A DNA stretch of 64,000 bases from Thermoplasmata archaeon (GCA_021817245.1 JAKAVQ010000008.1:28608-92607), one strand, 5' to 3'; shown: positions 17,500 through 27,485, counted from the stretch's first letter. The notes: generated by a model from the sequence alone, not told the origin. Program-made: numbers and translations.

Positions 17500-18111
17500 T
17501 CACTCCGCGAGGAAGCGGAGGAACTCCTCCTTCGTCCGGGGGCTCAGGGTGTAGTTCTCCGCGCGCTCCCGTCCCAGCGTCGAGGTCGGCGTAGCGCCGT
17601 AGTCGTGACCCGGCAAGACCACGAGGGCGTCGTCGAGGACGCGCAGTCGGCGGTGGAGCGACTCGTACATCTCGGCCGGGTCGCCGCCCGGCAGGTCGGT
17701 GCGACCGCACTCCCCCACGAAGAGCGTGTCGCCGGTCGCGACGTGACCCTCGAAGAGGTAGAGCACGCTGTCCTTCGTGTGGCCGGGCGTGTGGAGGACC
17801 CGAACCTTCAACCGGCCCGCGTCGACCGCGTCACCGTCGTCGACCGAGAGATCCTGGTCGAGCGGGGCGACGCGGTGGGCCACGACCTTCGCGCCGGTCC
17901 GCTCGCGGACCTCCCGGTTCCCGGCCACGTGGTCGGGATGGCTGTGCGTGTTCAGGATGTAGCGGACCTTCACCCGACGGCGATCGACCGCCTCGAGCAC
18001 TGGGTCGATCCCGTACGAGGGATCGATCACGACGCCCTCGCCCCCTTCTTCGTTCGCGACCAGGTAGGTGAAGTTGAGGTACGGGCCGACCCGAAACTGA
18101 TCGAGGAGCAT
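17500..18111 (-). CDS. MBL-fold hydrolase (ETHE1 / glyoxalase II-like)
   Basis: 203 aa metallo-beta-lactamase-fold protein. Metal ligands are THSHPDH, LHTPGHTKDSV, GDTLFVGECGRTDLPGG and the final PGHDYG. The GECGRTDLPGGD segment is typical of persulfide dioxygenase (ETHE1) and hydroxyacylglutathione hydrolase relatives. Lacking a rhodanese partner, the substrate is uncertain. A TATA-like catatac near 18132-18138 lies 21-27 nt before the ATG, suggesting a leaderless message that may continue into the Cgi121-like gene 10 nt downstream. Confidence 0.85.
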   Translation of the reverse strand: MLLDQFRVGPYLNFTYLVANEEGGEGVVIDPSYGIDPVLEAVDRRRVKVRYILNTHSHPDHVAGNREVRERTGAKVVAHRVAPLDQDLSVDDGDAVDAGRLKVRVLHTPGHTKDSVLYLFEGHVATGDTLFVGECGRTDLPGGDPAEMYESLHRRLRVLDDALVVLPGHDYGATPTSTLGRERAENYTLSPRTKEEFLRFLAE

Positions 18112-18151
18112 CCCCGTGCCGAGCGGGGGTCCGTATATGACCCCGGGGGGC

Positions 18152-19066
18152 CTAGTACGAGTCGGCCTCGGCCCCGGTGACCCGGCGGCCCGAGACCGCA
18201 TCCAGCACGACGCGACCGTCGGATCCTTCGGCGTACCAGTACGGTACGTACAGGAGGACCAGCGGGCCGAGACGCACGTCGTCGACCGTGGGTGCGATCC
18301 GTCGGGCCTCGATGACGAGCGCGCCCCCGTGCTGCTCCGTGTGGTCGACGTGGACCGTATGGTGATGCCGCACCGCCTCGCGCGCGATCGTTGCCGCGTC
18401 GGCGGCCGGCAGCTGGGGGGCGAAGCGGGGGTACGGCACGTCATCATCGGCGACGAGCTCCCGCTCGAGATCGTCCCAGACCTCGGCGCGGCGGGAGAGG
18501 GCATTGACCGCCACCAGCTGCCGCACCACCCGGCCGGCCTCCCCGTGCGGTGACGGCGGCCGGACGTGGTACGCGGCGACGTAGAATGGGACCAGCCGGA
18601 GCACAAACCGGGACGCGCCGACGCCCGAGATCGCCTCGGCCTCTTCCGGACCGATCCGCGCCCGGACGGTGCGTTCGGAGTCCGTCGAGAGCGACCAGGG
18701 GGGCTCGAGCTCGCCCGATCCCTCCGCGCCCAAAGGCTCTCCTCCGGCCTCGGAACCGCCGAAAAGCAGGAGCTCCCCGAGCGCCGGACCGAGGGTCGAG
18801 GGACCGAGAACCTCGATCGCGCGATCCGCGGCGAGCGCGCGTACGACCGTCCCGGGGTCGTCGTCGTAGACGATCGTCCGGTGGATCGCATCGGCCGGGA
18901 ACCAGCCCTCCACTTCGGTCGGGGACCGGGAGCTCGCGAGCACCACCACGGCGCGATGATCGCGGGCCCGCAGCGCGAAGAGCGCCGCCGGTCGCGCCTC
19001 AGTCCGGTAGCCCGCGGCTTCGAGGAGCCGGGCGAGGAGCGAGGAGGCCGCGCGCGATCGGGGCAT
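18152..19066 (-). CDS. Uncharacterised archaeal protein, two-domain
   Basis: 304 aa, no family recognised. The N-terminal part (LLARLLEAAGYRTEARPAALFALRARDHRAVVVLASSRSPTEV) has the helix-strand look of a restriction-endonuclease-like fold but without a clear catalytic Asp-(E)xK. The C-terminal half ends PLVLLYVPYWYAEGSDGRVVLDAVSGRRV, a pattern seen in archaeal membrane-signalling or transport regulators of unknown role. The start at ATG 19066 is supported by a TATA-like gatatg 26-32 nt upstream (19091-19098). It is transcribed divergently from the DUF72 gene. Confidence 0.65.
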   Translation of the reverse strand: MPRSRAASSLLARLLEAAGYRTEARPAALFALRARDHRAVVVLASSRSPTEVEGWFPADAIHRTIVYDDDPGTVVRALAADRAIEVLGPSTLGPALGELLLFGGSEAGGEPLGAEGSGELEPPWSLSTDSERTVRARIGPEEAEAISGVGASRFVLRLVPFYVAAYHVRPPSPHGEAGRVVRQLVAVNALSRRAEVWDDLERELVADDDVPYPRFAPQLPAADAATIAREAVRHHHTVHVDHTEQHGGALVIEARRIAPTVDDVRLGPLVLLYVPYWYAEGSDGRVVLDAVSGRRVTGAEADSY

Positions 19067-19163
19067 GCACGCCTCCGACGGAACGCCCGGCATATCTCGG
19101 TTCCGTTCCTGGGGCGGTCCCTCTGACCGAAGACGATTAGCCCGGTCCGGTGTCCCCACCCTC

Positions 19164-19964
19164 GTGGGCCGGTACTGGCTCGGCTGTTCGGGCTGGGCGT
19201 ACGACGACTGGGTCGGACCGTTCTACCCCCCGGGAACGCCCCCCGGAGAGTTCCTCTCGCGCTACGCCCGGGTGTTCCGCGCGGTGGAGGTCGACTCGAG
19301 CTTCTACCGCGCCCCCTCCGCGGGCCTGGTACGCCGCTGGGCGGAGACCACCCCGTCCCCCTTTCGCTTCACGCTCAAAGTACCGCGTGAGGTCACGCAC
19401 GTTCCTGAGGCCGGGGACCGCGACGCGGTGCTACGCCGATTCCTCGAGAACCTCGCTCCGCTGCGCGGCGCGGGAAAGCTCGGTGGCCTCCTCCTTCAGT
19501 TCCCGGCCAGCTTCCGGGTCGCCCGACAGGAGCGGCTAAGGGAGCTGCTCGAGGCGGTGCCTCGGGAGTTCCCGCTCGCGGTCGAGCTGCGCCACGACTC
19601 CTGGTGGACGGGCGAGACCCGCACTCTGCTCGAGGCTCGGGGTGCGGTTCTGGTCTGGTCGGTGGTGCCCGGCGTGCGGCCCCCACCGTGGGTGACCGGG
19701 GAGTTCCTCTACGCACGCTTCGTCGGGGACCGCGCGCTCGACCGGTTCGACCGGGTCCAGCGCGACGGCCGGTCGGACCTCGAGGCGATGCGGCGGCTGT
19801 TCGACGCCGAGGGACGGGCCGCCACGACGGTCTTCGCCTTCTCGAACAACCACTTCATGGGGTTCGGTCCCGGCACGACCGCCGCGCTCGCCGCGGTGCT
19901 CGAAGAACCGGCCCCGGATCTCGGCGCGGCCGCCCGCGTCGCCGGCCAGCGGCGGCTCGACTAG
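19164..19964 (+). CDS. DUF72 family protein (TIM-barrel)
   Basis: 266 aa DUF72 (YecE-like) protein. Typical motifs are GCSGWAYDDWVGPFYPPG, RVFRAVEVDSSFYRAPS, RFTLKVPREVTH, LLQFPASF, AVELRHDSWW and FAFSNNHF near the end. The biochemical role of the family is unknown; some members are proposed nucleases or sugar-binding proteins. The GTG at 19164 is chosen because the family begins directly at the GCSGW strand. An AT-rich gattag lies 24-30 nt before it. Confidence 0.88.
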   Translation: MGRYWLGCSGWAYDDWVGPFYPPGTPPGEFLSRYARVFRAVEVDSSFYRAPSAGLVRRWAETTPSPFRFTLKVPREVTHVPEAGDRDAVLRRFLENLAPLRGAGKLGGLLLQFPASFRVARQERLRELLEAVPREFPLAVELRHDSWWTGETRTLLEARGAVLVWSVVPGVRPPPWVTGEFLYARFVGDRALDRFDRVQRDGRSDLEAMRRLFDAEGRAATTVFAFSNNHFMGFGPGTTAALAAVLEEPAPDLGAAARVAGQRRLD

Positions 19965-20055
19965 CGCCCGCGGTCGAGAGCCGGGGCACGCCCAGGGGCG
20001 GACCCGACGTAGTAAGGCAAGCCTTATGGCTCGCTCCGGGGTCCAACGCTCGCCG

Positions 20056-22281
20056 ATGAGCGAATCGGTCACCCTGCGGGTCGCCGAGGCGTTCCAGCAG
20101 GACATCGGGCTTGGCACGGCGCGGCTCGACGTGCAGACCCGCCAGCGCCTCAAGGTGGGGCTCGGGGATATCGTCGAGATCCGGGGCCGCAAGCCGACCC
20201 CCGCGATCGTCAGTCGGGCCCAGCCCGACGACGAAGGGAAGGGAACCGTCCGCATCGAGGCCGTCGTGCGTCGGAACGCCGGGGTGAGCATCGGCGACCG
20301 GGTCACGGTGCAACGGGTCGACTGCCCGACGGCGGACGCGATCACGATCGCGCCGATCTATGCGGGCTCCGCGCGCATGGACCTCGGCCCCGGCCTCGAG
20401 AGCTTCGTGGCGAAGGCCCTCGCCCGCCGCCCGTTCGTCCGGGGGGACGTCTTCGTGATCCCGGGAGTGTTCCTGATGGGCGGCTCGCTGCCGTTCATGG
20501 TCGTGACGACCCAGCCGAAGGGGATCGTGCAGGTCGCCCCTTCGACGCTGATCACGATCAAGGAAGAGACGGTCAGCGAGACCGAGGTGGCCGCTCCGCG
20601 CGTCTCCTACGAGGACATCGGCGGGCTCAAGGAGAAGCTCGGCCGGGTCCGGGAGATGATCGAGCTGCCGCTCAAGCACCCGGAACTGTTCGACCGGCTC
20701 GCCATCACCCCCCCGAAAGGGGTACTCCTGTACGGACCGCCGGGGACCGGAAAGACGTTGATCGCGAAGGCGGTCGCGAACGAGGCCGGCGCCCACTTCA
20801 TCGGCATCCAGGGCCCCGAGATCATCTCGAAGTACTACGGAGAGAGCGAGAAGGAGCTTCGCGAGAAGTTCGAGGAGGCGGAGAAGAACGCCCCGAGCGT
20901 GATCTTCATCGACGAGCTCGATTCGATCGCACCCCGACGCGACGAGGTCGTCGGCGAGGTCGAGCGCCGCGTCGTGGCCCAGCTCCTGACGCTCATGGAC
21001 GGCCTCTCGGGCCGCGGCAATGTCATCGTCATCGCCGCGACGAACCGCGAGGAGGCGATCGACCCCGCGCTGCGTCGGCCGGGCCGCTTCGACCGCGAGA
21101 TCGAGATCGGCGTCCCGACCCAGGAGGGGCGCCTCGAGATCCTTCAGATCCACACGCGCGGGATGCCGATCGAGGGGAGCGACCGGGACCGGGAGCGGGT
21201 TCTGCGGGAACTGGCCGCCCAGAGCCATGGGTTTGTCGGCGCCGACCTCTCGTCCCTCGCCCGGGAGGCGGCGATGCGGGCCCTTCGCCGCTACCTTCCC
21301 GAGATCGACTTCGACCAGCCGATCCCGCTCTCCCTGCTCGAACGGATGAAGGTCACGGAGACCGACTTCCGTGAGGCGCTGAAGCAGATCGAGCCGTCGA
21401 GCCTCCGGGACGTGGCGGTCGAGGTCCCGACAACCCATTGGGACGAGGTGGGCGGCGTCGAACGGGTCCGGCGCATCCTCGAGGAGTCGGTCGAGCTTCC
21501 GTTCAAGAACCCGGAGCTCTACCGCCGGTTCGGCATCGAACCCCCGCGGGGAATCCTGCTCTACGGGCCGCCGGGGGTCGGCAAGACGCTCCTCGCGAAG
21601 GCCGCGGCGACCGAGAGTCAGGCGAACTTCATCTCGGTGAAGGGTCCCGAGGTGATGAGCAAGTGGGTCGGGGAAAGCGAGAAGGCCGTCCGGATGATCT
21701 TCAAGAAGGCCCGGCAGGCCTCCCCGTCGATCGTCTTCATCGACGAGATCGACTCGATCGCGCCCCGCCGAGGCCTTCAGACCTCGAGCGGCGTCACCGA
21801 GCGGATCGTCAACCAGCTCCTGACCTCGATCGACGGGCTCGAGAGCCTCGAACGGGTCCTCGTGATCGCCGCCACCAACCGCCCCGACATCGTGGACGAG
21901 GCGCTGCTCCGGACCGGTCGGTTCGACCGCCTCCTGTACGTCGAGCCGCCGAACGTCGCCGGTCGGCTCGAGATCCTCAAGGTCCACTCGAAGCGCATGC
22001 CGCTCGCGGACGACGTCGACCTCGACAACCTCGCGGTGCGCACCGAGGGCTATGTCGGGAGCGACATCGCCGCGCTCTGCCGCGAGGCGGGCCTCACGGC
22101 GATCCGCGACAACGCCCGGGCGGCGAAGGTGACCCGAGCGCACTTTGACGCGGCGCTCAAGCAGGTCCGGGCCTCGTGCGAGCCGGAAAGCCTTCGCTTC
22201 TACGAGGAGTTCGAGAAGCGGCTCGTGCGGGAGCGGACGTCGCGCCGTCGCGAGGAGCCGGTCGAGGCCATCTACCGGTAA
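20056..22281 (+). CDS. cdc48: Cdc48/VCP AAA+ ATPase
   Basis: 741 aa unfoldase. The N domain (residues 1-180) contains the double-psi barrel. Two AAA+ modules follow, with Walker A GPPGTGKT near 226 and GPPGVGKT near 503, and Walker B IFIDELDS and VFIDEIDS. The C-terminus ends AIYR, an HbYX motif that lets archaeal Cdc48 dock on the 20S proteasome. I prefer ATG 20056 over ATG 20026: the AT-rich ccttat at 20022-20027 sits 29-34 nt upstream of it, fitting a leaderless promoter, and similarity begins at [11 protein letters not shown]. Confidence 0.95.
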   Translation: MSESVTLRVAEAFQQDIGLGTARLDVQTRQRLKVGLGDIVEIRGRKPTPAIVSRAQPDDEGKGTVRIEAVVRRNAGVSIGDRVTVQRVDCPTADAITIAPIYAGSARMDLGPGLESFVAKALARRPFVRGDVFVIPGVFLMGGSLPFMVVTTQPKGIVQVAPSTLITIKEETVSETEVAAPRVSYEDIGGLKEKLGRVREMIELPLKHPELFDRLAITPPKGVLLYGPPGTGKTLIAKAVANEAGAHFIGIQGPEIISKYYGESEKELREKFEEAEKNAPSVIFIDELDSIAPRRDEVVGEVERRVVAQLLTLMDGLSGRGNVIVIAATNREEAIDPALRRPGRFDREIEIGVPTQEGRLEILQIHTRGMPIEGSDRDRERVLRELAAQSHGFVGADLSSLAREAAMRALRRYLPEIDFDQPIPLSLLERMKVTETDFREALKQIEPSSLRDVAVEVPTTHWDEVGGVERVRRILEESVELPFKNPELYRRFGIEPPRGILLYGPPGVGKTLLAKAAATESQANFISVKGPEVMSKWVGESEKAVRMIFKKARQASPSIVFIDEIDSIAPRRGLQTSSGVTERIVNQLLTSIDGLESLERVLVIAATNRPDIVDEALLRTGRFDRLLYVEPPNVAGRLEILKVHSKRMPLADDVDLDNLAVRTEGYVGSDIAALCREAGLTAIRDNARAAKVTRAHFDAALKQVRASCEPESLRFYEEFEKRLVRERTSRRREEPVEAIYR

Positions 22282-22322
22282 GAACGGGAGCGACGCGGTG
22301 GGTCGCCGCGCCCGTGAAGCAA

Positions 22323-22330
22323 GCTATAAG
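22323..22330 (+). promoter_or_regulatory. TATA box of the surface-protein gene
   Basis: gctataag, 56-63 nt before the GTG at 22386, leaving a short leader that contains a GGAG Shine-Dalgarno at 22380-22383. Confidence 0.55.
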
Positions 22331-22385
22331 TAGTGAGGCAAGGTTCGGCGCGCCGCCCCCCGATAGGGGGACACCGTAAGGAGAA

Positions 22386-25300
22386 GTGAACGAGGTGGCC
22401 CGCGTCGTGTACCGCGTGGCCCTCTGGGCGCTGGTCGTGGTCGTGCTCGCGAGCACGTTGACCACGTTGCCGGGCGTCCTTGGGGCCTCCCCGAGCTATA
22501 CGTTGACCGGTATCGTCGCCCAGCCCGGAGGGGCGCCTGTCCCCAACGGCGTGCAGGTCGATCTGGTCTCTCGGGCGACCGGAACGGTCTACACGACCAC
22601 GACGTTCGGGAACGGCGGCCAGTTCACCTTCACGAGCACGAGCACTTCGGGTGCGCTCGGTCCCGGCTACTGGGGCCTTTGGGTGCCTCCGCAGGGGAAC
22701 CAGTCGTTCGCCGGCTGCTCGCCGTGCGCGATCCTGCCGCAGTCCCAGGACCCGGTCTTCAACTTCTTCAGCGCGAGCCAGCTCACCAGCCCGACGTTCT
22801 CTGCCAGCATCAACAACACCCAGGCGCTCGGGTATCCCGCGACCCTCTCGGGGACCGTGAACTACGAGGGAAGCCCGGCGCTCGGAGCCACCGTCCGCCT
22901 GCTCGCCCCGGTCTACAACGACTTCGTCCTCTCCGTCACCAAGAGCAACGCGACCACCGGCGCCTACAGCCTGAAGGTCCCGAAGGGGACCTGGGTCCTG
23001 CAGTCGACGCTGCCCGGGCCCGCCCCCCAGTACCAGAACGAGACCCAGGTGACGATCTCGAGCCCGACGCCGCCCGCCGTGAACCCGGATATCCTGAGCT
23101 ACCTGATCTCGGGAGCGATGGAGACCACCTCCGGGAGCCGGGTGCTGAGCCCCGGGAACGCCACGCTCTTCGACGCGACGAACGGCTACCTCTATTCCAT
23201 GGCGACGCCCTCGGGAGGGTACTACCAGCTCGGGACGTACCCGAACTTCGCGACGAACGCGGCGCAGACGTTCAACGTGGTCCTTTCCGCCGCCGGCTAC
23301 TCCACGCGGAACTTCACGCACAGCGTCGCCAGCGGGTCGGGACCGTTCACGCAGAACCTCGAGCTCCCGACCGTCACGCCGGGCCAGCTCGGGGTCTACA
23401 ACACGACCCTCGACTTCTCGGGCATTAACGTCCAGACGGGGAAGGGGAGCCTGGTCGTGCAGACGATCGCTCAGCTCGGCAACGACTCGACGTTCCCGAA
23501 CCTCCCCAATGCGACCGTCGGTCAGCTCTGGGGCCAGCTCGGCCTCGACTTCGCGCACTCGCTCACGTTCCCGAGCTCCGACCTCGGCGCGATCTACGCG
23601 TGGGAGAACTCCACCGGTCCGTTCTTCCCAGCCTTCCAGGCGGGAACCGCGGTCAACGGTACCCCGTTCTTCGGCCCGACCTCCCGCCAGAACCTCTCGT
23701 CGGCGTCGTCGACCTGCAGCGGCAACTGCGACCTCACCAGCCCCGCGACGCTGTCGTTCTCCTGGTCGGAGACCTACGGACTCAACGGCACGCTGGCGAA
23801 GAACAGCTCGTCGTACACGATCTCGTTCAACTTCCGGCACCCCACGAGCAACGGAGACGTCTACAACTACACGCTCGTTCTTCCGGCGGGCTTCGTTCTA
23901 AAGGCCGGCTCCGCCGTTCCGGCGGACTCCCGACTCTCCCCGGCCGGAGCGAACGACACGTGGACCCGCTTCACGCTCTCGGCACTTCCGAGCGCGACCG
24001 CCGGCGGCTCTGCGTCCTTCACGATCGTGAAGTACGCGGCCCTGACCGCGCTCGTCAACGCCACCGTGAGCGACTTCACGTTCTCGAACCACAACGTGTT
24101 CGACTCGACGAACGGGAACTACACGGTCCAGGTCGGCGTCAACCAGAACGTGACGTTCAGTGCGCTGAACTCGCTCTACCCGGCCGGCACGAACGGCACC
24201 CGGTTTGCCTGGACCTTCGGGGACGGGACGAGTGCGACCACGAGCACCCCGACCGTCAACCACACCTACACGTCGGCGAGCGGATCCGTGCCGAACTCGA
24301 GCCCCTACACGGGGACGCTGACGGTCACGAGCTCGGGCGGGCTCACGAACGCCACGACCTTCCACGTCTGGGTCGGCTCCGGTCCCGTCACCGCGGGCCT
24401 CGCGAATAACGCGACCGCGGCGCAGGTGCGCACCGCCGGCAGCACGACGTACCTCTTCGTCGACTGGGGGACGACGCTGCAGTTCAACGCCACACCGAGC
24501 TCCGCGAAGATCACGCCGACGGCGCCGATCCCGGGGAACATCTCGGTCGCCTCGTACTCGCTCACGAGCTCGGGCGGCTTCCAGCAGACGGCGAACTTCT
24601 CGGCCTCGCAGGGCAGCTCGTACGTACCGTTCTCCAACTGGAGCGTCCAGTTCCTCGGCGCGGGGTCGTACCTCTCGAGCGGGAACGTCAACGGGACGGC
24701 GGTCCCGTTCAAGGGCTGGCAGTACACCCTCACGCTGACCGTCTGGTCGGCCACGGGGCAGTCGGCGTCCACCCGGCTCACGGTCCTGGTCAACGACACG
24801 GAGAAGCCGGTCTCGGCGTTCCAGGTCCTCAACTCGGCGGGCCAGCCGATCTCGGGGAAGGGGATCATCGCGCTGTCGAATCTCTCGGCGCTCGTCCAAT
24901 TGAACGGTGCGAACGCGACGGACCCGCACAACGGATCGATCGCCCACTACTACTGGCTGATCACGAACTCGGCGATCTCGACGGTCCACCTGGGGTTCAA
25001 TGCCTCGACGGTCCGGCCGTACCCGAGCGCTTGGCTCGCGGTGTCCGCGACGGCCTACACGGTGAACCTGACCGTCACCGATCTCAACGGCAACACCGGC
25101 TACGCGACCCAGTCGCTCACCGTCTCGGCGAACACGACCACCACCCCGGTGATGTCGGCGACGAACCTCACCGCGCCCTCCAAGCTCACCGCGGGCACGT
25201 CGTACACCATCTGGGTGAACGTCACGACCGGGGTCGGGACGAAGTCGGTCGCGAGCAACGTTCAGGTCGCGTTCTACACGACGAGCCCCGGCGGGACGAG

Positions 25301-25742
25301 CCGCAGCTACATCGCGGGGACCCCCGGCTCGGTGAAGTTCTATAACTACACCTCGCCCGGCGTGGTGAACACGGTCGCGATGGCGACGGGCACGCTCGCG
25401 AGCCTGCCGTACAATCAGACGGTCCGGGCAGTCATCACGTGGTCGCCGGTCGCAACCGGGAACTTCGTGCTCTACGCGAACATCTCGGCGGCGAACCAGT
25501 TCACGGGGACGTCCACGTCGAACCTCGCGTCCACATCGATCACCGTGAGCCCGAACCCGACCACGCAGCTCCTGGAGTACGTCGCGATCGGGGTCGCCGT
25601 CGTCGTGGTGCTGGGTCTGATCATCGTCTACTATCGCCGCCGCTCGCGCCGCACCAGTACGCCGCGCTCGTCGGGCCGATCGGGCCTCGAGCGAGGCGGC
25701 GGGAAGCGCCCGAGCGAGGACGCGGACGAAGACGACGAGTAG
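22386..25742 (+). CDS. Large secreted, membrane-anchored surface protein with PKD-like domain
   Basis: 1118 aa. Residues 8-34 form a signal peptide (VALWALVVVVLASTLTTLPGVLG). The ectodomain is Ser/Thr/Asn-rich with dozens of N-glycosylation sequons. It starts with carboxypeptidase-regulatory-like beta modules (TGIVAQPGGAPVPNGVQVDL; LSGTVNYEGSPALGATVRLL) and has a PKD motif FAWTFGDGT near residue 608. A single transmembrane helix lies at about 1062-1083, followed by a basic then acidic cytoplasmic tail ending EDADEDDE. It is probably an S-layer or adhesion-like surface glycoprotein. Cysteines are almost absent. Confidence 0.85.
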   Translation: MNEVARVVYRVALWALVVVVLASTLTTLPGVLGASPSYTLTGIVAQPGGAPVPNGVQVDLVSRATGTVYTTTTFGNGGQFTFTSTSTSGALGPGYWGLWVPPQGNQSFAGCSPCAILPQSQDPVFNFFSASQLTSPTFSASINNTQALGYPATLSGTVNYEGSPALGATVRLLAPVYNDFVLSVTKSNATTGAYSLKVPKGTWVLQSTLPGPAPQYQNETQVTISSPTPPAVNPDILSYLISGAMETTSGSRVLSPGNATLFDATNGYLYSMATPSGGYYQLGTYPNFATNAAQTFNVVLSAAGYSTRNFTHSVASGSGPFTQNLELPTVTPGQLGVYNTTLDFSGINVQTGKGSLVVQTIAQLGNDSTFPNLPNATVGQLWGQLGLDFAHSLTFPSSDLGAIYAWENSTGPFFPAFQAGTAVNGTPFFGPTSRQNLSSASSTCSGNCDLTSPATLSFSWSETYGLNGTLAKNSSSYTISFNFRHPTSNGDVYNYTLVLPAGFVLKAGSAVPADSRLSPAGANDTWTRFTLSALPSATAGGSASFTIVKYAALTALVNATVSDFTFSNHNVFDSTNGNYTVQVGVNQNVTFSALNSLYPAGTNGTRFAWTFGDGTSATTSTPTVNHTYTSASGSVPNSSPYTGTLTVTSSGGLTNATTFHVWVGSGPVTAGLANNATAAQVRTAGSTTYLFVDWGTTLQFNATPSSAKITPTAPIPGNISVASYSLTSSGGFQQTANFSASQGSSYVPFSNWSVQFLGAGSYLSSGNVNGTAVPFKGWQYTLTLTVWSATGQSASTRLTVLVNDTEKPVSAFQVLNSAGQPISGKGIIALSNLSALVQLNGANATDPHNGSIAHYYWLITNSAISTVHLGFNASTVRPYPSAWLAVSATAYTVNLTVTDLNGNTGYATQSLTVSANTTTTPVMSATNLTAPSKLTAGTSYTIWVNVTTGVGTKSVASNVQVAFYTTSPGGTSRSYIAGTPGSVKFYNYTSPGVVNTVAMATGTLASLPYNQTVRAVITWSPVATGNFVLYANISAANQFTGTSTSNLASTSITVSPNPTTQLLEYVAIGVAVVVVLGLIIVYYRRRSRRTSTPRSSGRSGLERGGGKRPSEDADEDDE

Positions 25743-25781
25743 GGCCGAGGGCGCCGCTCGCTCGCCGAACCCCTTCCGGGC

Positions 25782-25791
25782 CTTCTTTTCT
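25782..25791 (+). terminator. T-rich terminator after the surface-protein gene
   Basis: cttcttttct-type run 40-50 nt after the stop codon, the pyrimidine-rich signal at which archaeal polymerase and aCPSF1 terminate. The 195-nt spacer up to rpoN holds nothing else I can name. Confidence 0.45.
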
Positions 25792-25937
25792 GCGTAGAGG
25801 ACTCCCCGGGCAGCCCCGGCACCGTACGGCGTCCGGGAGGCCACCCGGTGCATGCAGTGGGGCCGCGGGGCTGTGCTCGGGGGATCGAGAGCTACGCCCG
25901 CGCCCGGAGGTCCGACCGCGAGCGCCGGTTCCGCGGC

Positions 25938-26135
25938 TCAGCCGTACGGACCGACCTCGTCCAAGAGGTCGACGTGAGTCAGCAGCATGCGTCGACAGCA
26001 GTACCGTTGCAGGCCGAGCGCGTCGAGGACCGCCCCCGCGGGCTCGCCCCGCGCGGTGCGCTCCCGGAACTCGTCCCAGTGCTGGCCGATCACGGCGCCG
26101 CAGGTAAAGCAGCGCACGGGCACCATCATCGTCAT
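25938..26135 (-). CDS. rpoN: DNA-directed RNA polymerase subunit N
   Basis: 65 aa, the archaeal Rpb10 homologue. The zinc-binding CFTCG near the N-terminus and the [13 protein letters not shown] motif are diagnostic. It is the last gene of the L18e-L13-S9-rpoN operon, an arrangement conserved across archaea. Three in-frame ATGs lie close together (26135, 26129, 26126). GGGGGAG about 10 nt before the first favours it. Confidence 0.93.
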   Translation of the reverse strand: MTMMVPVRCFTCGAVIGQHWDEFRERTARGEPAGAVLDALGLQRYCCRRMLLTHVDLLDEVGPYG

Positions 26136-26164
26136 GGCTCAGTTGCTCCCCCGGACCGTCCGCC

Positions 26165-26572
26165 TCAGCGGTACGACTTCTGGCGGCGCTTGCGCGCCCC
26201 CCGGCCACCCGGCCGCTTCGGCAGCTTGCGGCGCGGGTCGTTCACGACGAGCGAACGGTCGTAGTGCTTGAACTGCATGCGGAGCGAGTCGTCCTTCAGC
26301 CACGCGAGCAGCCCCCGGGCGACCGCGGTGCGGGCCGCCGAGGCCTGTCCCACGATGCCGCCGCCCTGGGCGCGCACCGAGATGTCGAGTCCCCGCGCGC
26401 GCTCCCCGACCATGAGGAGCGGCTCCTGGATCTTCTGGCGGACCAGTTCGGGCTCGACGAGCTCGAGCGGTCGGTCGTTGAAGCGGACCAGCCCGATCCC
26501 CTTGCGCACCGCCGCCCGGGCGACCGCCGCCTTTCGCTTGCCGGTGGCGAGGACCACGACCGGTCCCTTCAT
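26165..26572 (-). CDS. rps9: 30S ribosomal protein S9 (uS9)
   Basis: 135 aa. Shows ATGKRKAAVARAAVRKG at the N-terminus, QGGGIVGQASAARTAVARGL, and the basic C-terminal tail ending RKRRQKSYR that reaches the P-site tRNA. It overlaps the rpl13 stop by 4 nt (ATGA) and is followed 29 nt later by rpoN. Confidence 0.96.
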   Translation of the reverse strand: MKGPVVVLATGKRKAAVARAAVRKGIGLVRFNDRPLELVEPELVRQKIQEPLLMVGERARGLDISVRAQGGGIVGQASAARTAVARGLLAWLKDDSLRMQFKHYDRSLVVNDPRRKLPKRPGGRGARKRRQKSYR

Positions 26573-27027
26573 ACCCGGGCTCCGAGCAGGCGGGTGACCG
26601 CTTCAAGGGTGATCGGGGGGCGGATGGTCGGTCGGGGCTTCGCGGTGGCGAGGGTCTCCGCCGAGCTCGCCTGGTAGCGCGGCGGCACGCCGATGTGGAC
26701 CTCGAGCCGAGCGAACGCGACCTTTCCGCGGGTCTTCAGGTGCGGGAGCATGCCCCGCACGGTCCGGCGGAAGATGCGGTCCGGGTACCGCGGAAAGTGC
26801 GGCCCGGTGCGCTTCGACCCGCGGGCGCGGGCTTCCGTGTAGTGCGCGATGACGTGCGCGCGGCTACCGGTCACGACGCTCTTCTCGGCGTTCACCACCA
26901 CGATCGACTCTCCCTCGAGGAGACGCCGCGCGATCAGGCTCGCCGCGCGGCCCAGCACGAGCCCGCTGGCATCGATGACCGTGGCGGGAGCGGGGGTTTC
27001 AGCCAAGGAGACGCACCCCCGCCCCAT
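26569..27027 (-). CDS. rpl13: 50S ribosomal protein L13 (uL13)
   Basis: 152 aa if the ATG at 27027 is used; the family similarity begins at TVIDASGLVLGRAASLIARRLL. A TTG at 27006 would give 145 aa and a smaller overlap with the rpl18e stop, so the start is uncertain. Further motifs are VVNAEKSVVTGSR, FPRYPDRIFRRTVRGMLP and the C-terminal PRPTIRPPITLEAVTRLLG. Confidence 0.94.
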   Translation of the reverse strand: MGRGCVSLAETPAPATVIDASGLVLGRAASLIARRLLEGESIVVVNAEKSVVTGSRAHVIAHYTEARARGSKRTGPHFPRYPDRIFRRTVRGMLPHLKTRGKVAFARLEVHIGVPPRYQASSAETLATAKPRPTIRPPITLEAVTRLLGARV

Positions 27028-27364
27028 CGGGCCGGGACTTCATGAGCTCGCCGAGCGAGAGCGCCGAACCGCCCGCGGCGACGACCTTGGAACGGGCATC
27101 GGCCGAGTACGCGAACGCCGCAACGGTGATCCGCTTCGACAGCGAGCCCGCCGCGAGCAGCTTACCGGGCACGATGACGGTCTCCTCGGGCGACGCGACC
27201 CGGTCCAGCCGGCCCACGTTCACCGGGATCGTCTGGTGCCGGGGCCGCTCCAGTCGGTCGGCGACGGCCGACCAGATCGGGGCATGCTGGGTCCGGGCCG
27301 TGCGCCGGAGGTCACCGACGAGGCGGACCAGCTCGGAGTTCTGTTTGCGAACGGGGCGAGGCAT
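26999..27364 (-). CDS. rpl18e: 50S ribosomal protein L18e (eL18)
   Basis: 121 aa, the exact usual length. RKQNSELVRLVGDLRRTAR, PRHQTIPVNVGRLDRVASPEET, VIVPGKLLAAGSL and the SLGELMKSRPDGAGVRLLG end are typical. First gene of the ribosomal operon, starting about 27 nt from its TATA box, so probably leaderless. Confidence 0.95.
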   Translation of the reverse strand: MPRPVRKQNSELVRLVGDLRRTARTQHAPIWSAVADRLERPRHQTIPVNVGRLDRVASPEETVIVPGKLLAAGSLSKRITVAAFAYSADARSKVVAAGGSALSLGELMKSRPDGAGVRLLG

Positions 27365-27390
27365 GGGCGGGACGCCTCCGACCCGGGTGC

Positions 27391-27400
27391 CTGATATAAG
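27391..27400 (-). promoter_or_regulatory. TATA box of the rpl18e-rpl13-rps9-rpoN operon
   Basis: cttatatcag on the minus strand, 27-36 nt before the rpl18e ATG. Confidence 0.65.
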
Positions 27401-27485
27401 CGTTGCCCGCCCGGCCGCGGAGCGTGCGGTGGTCGTCCGGCTCGCCGGTGCACAACGGGATTCGACGCTTCCTCTTCTCGCCAAC

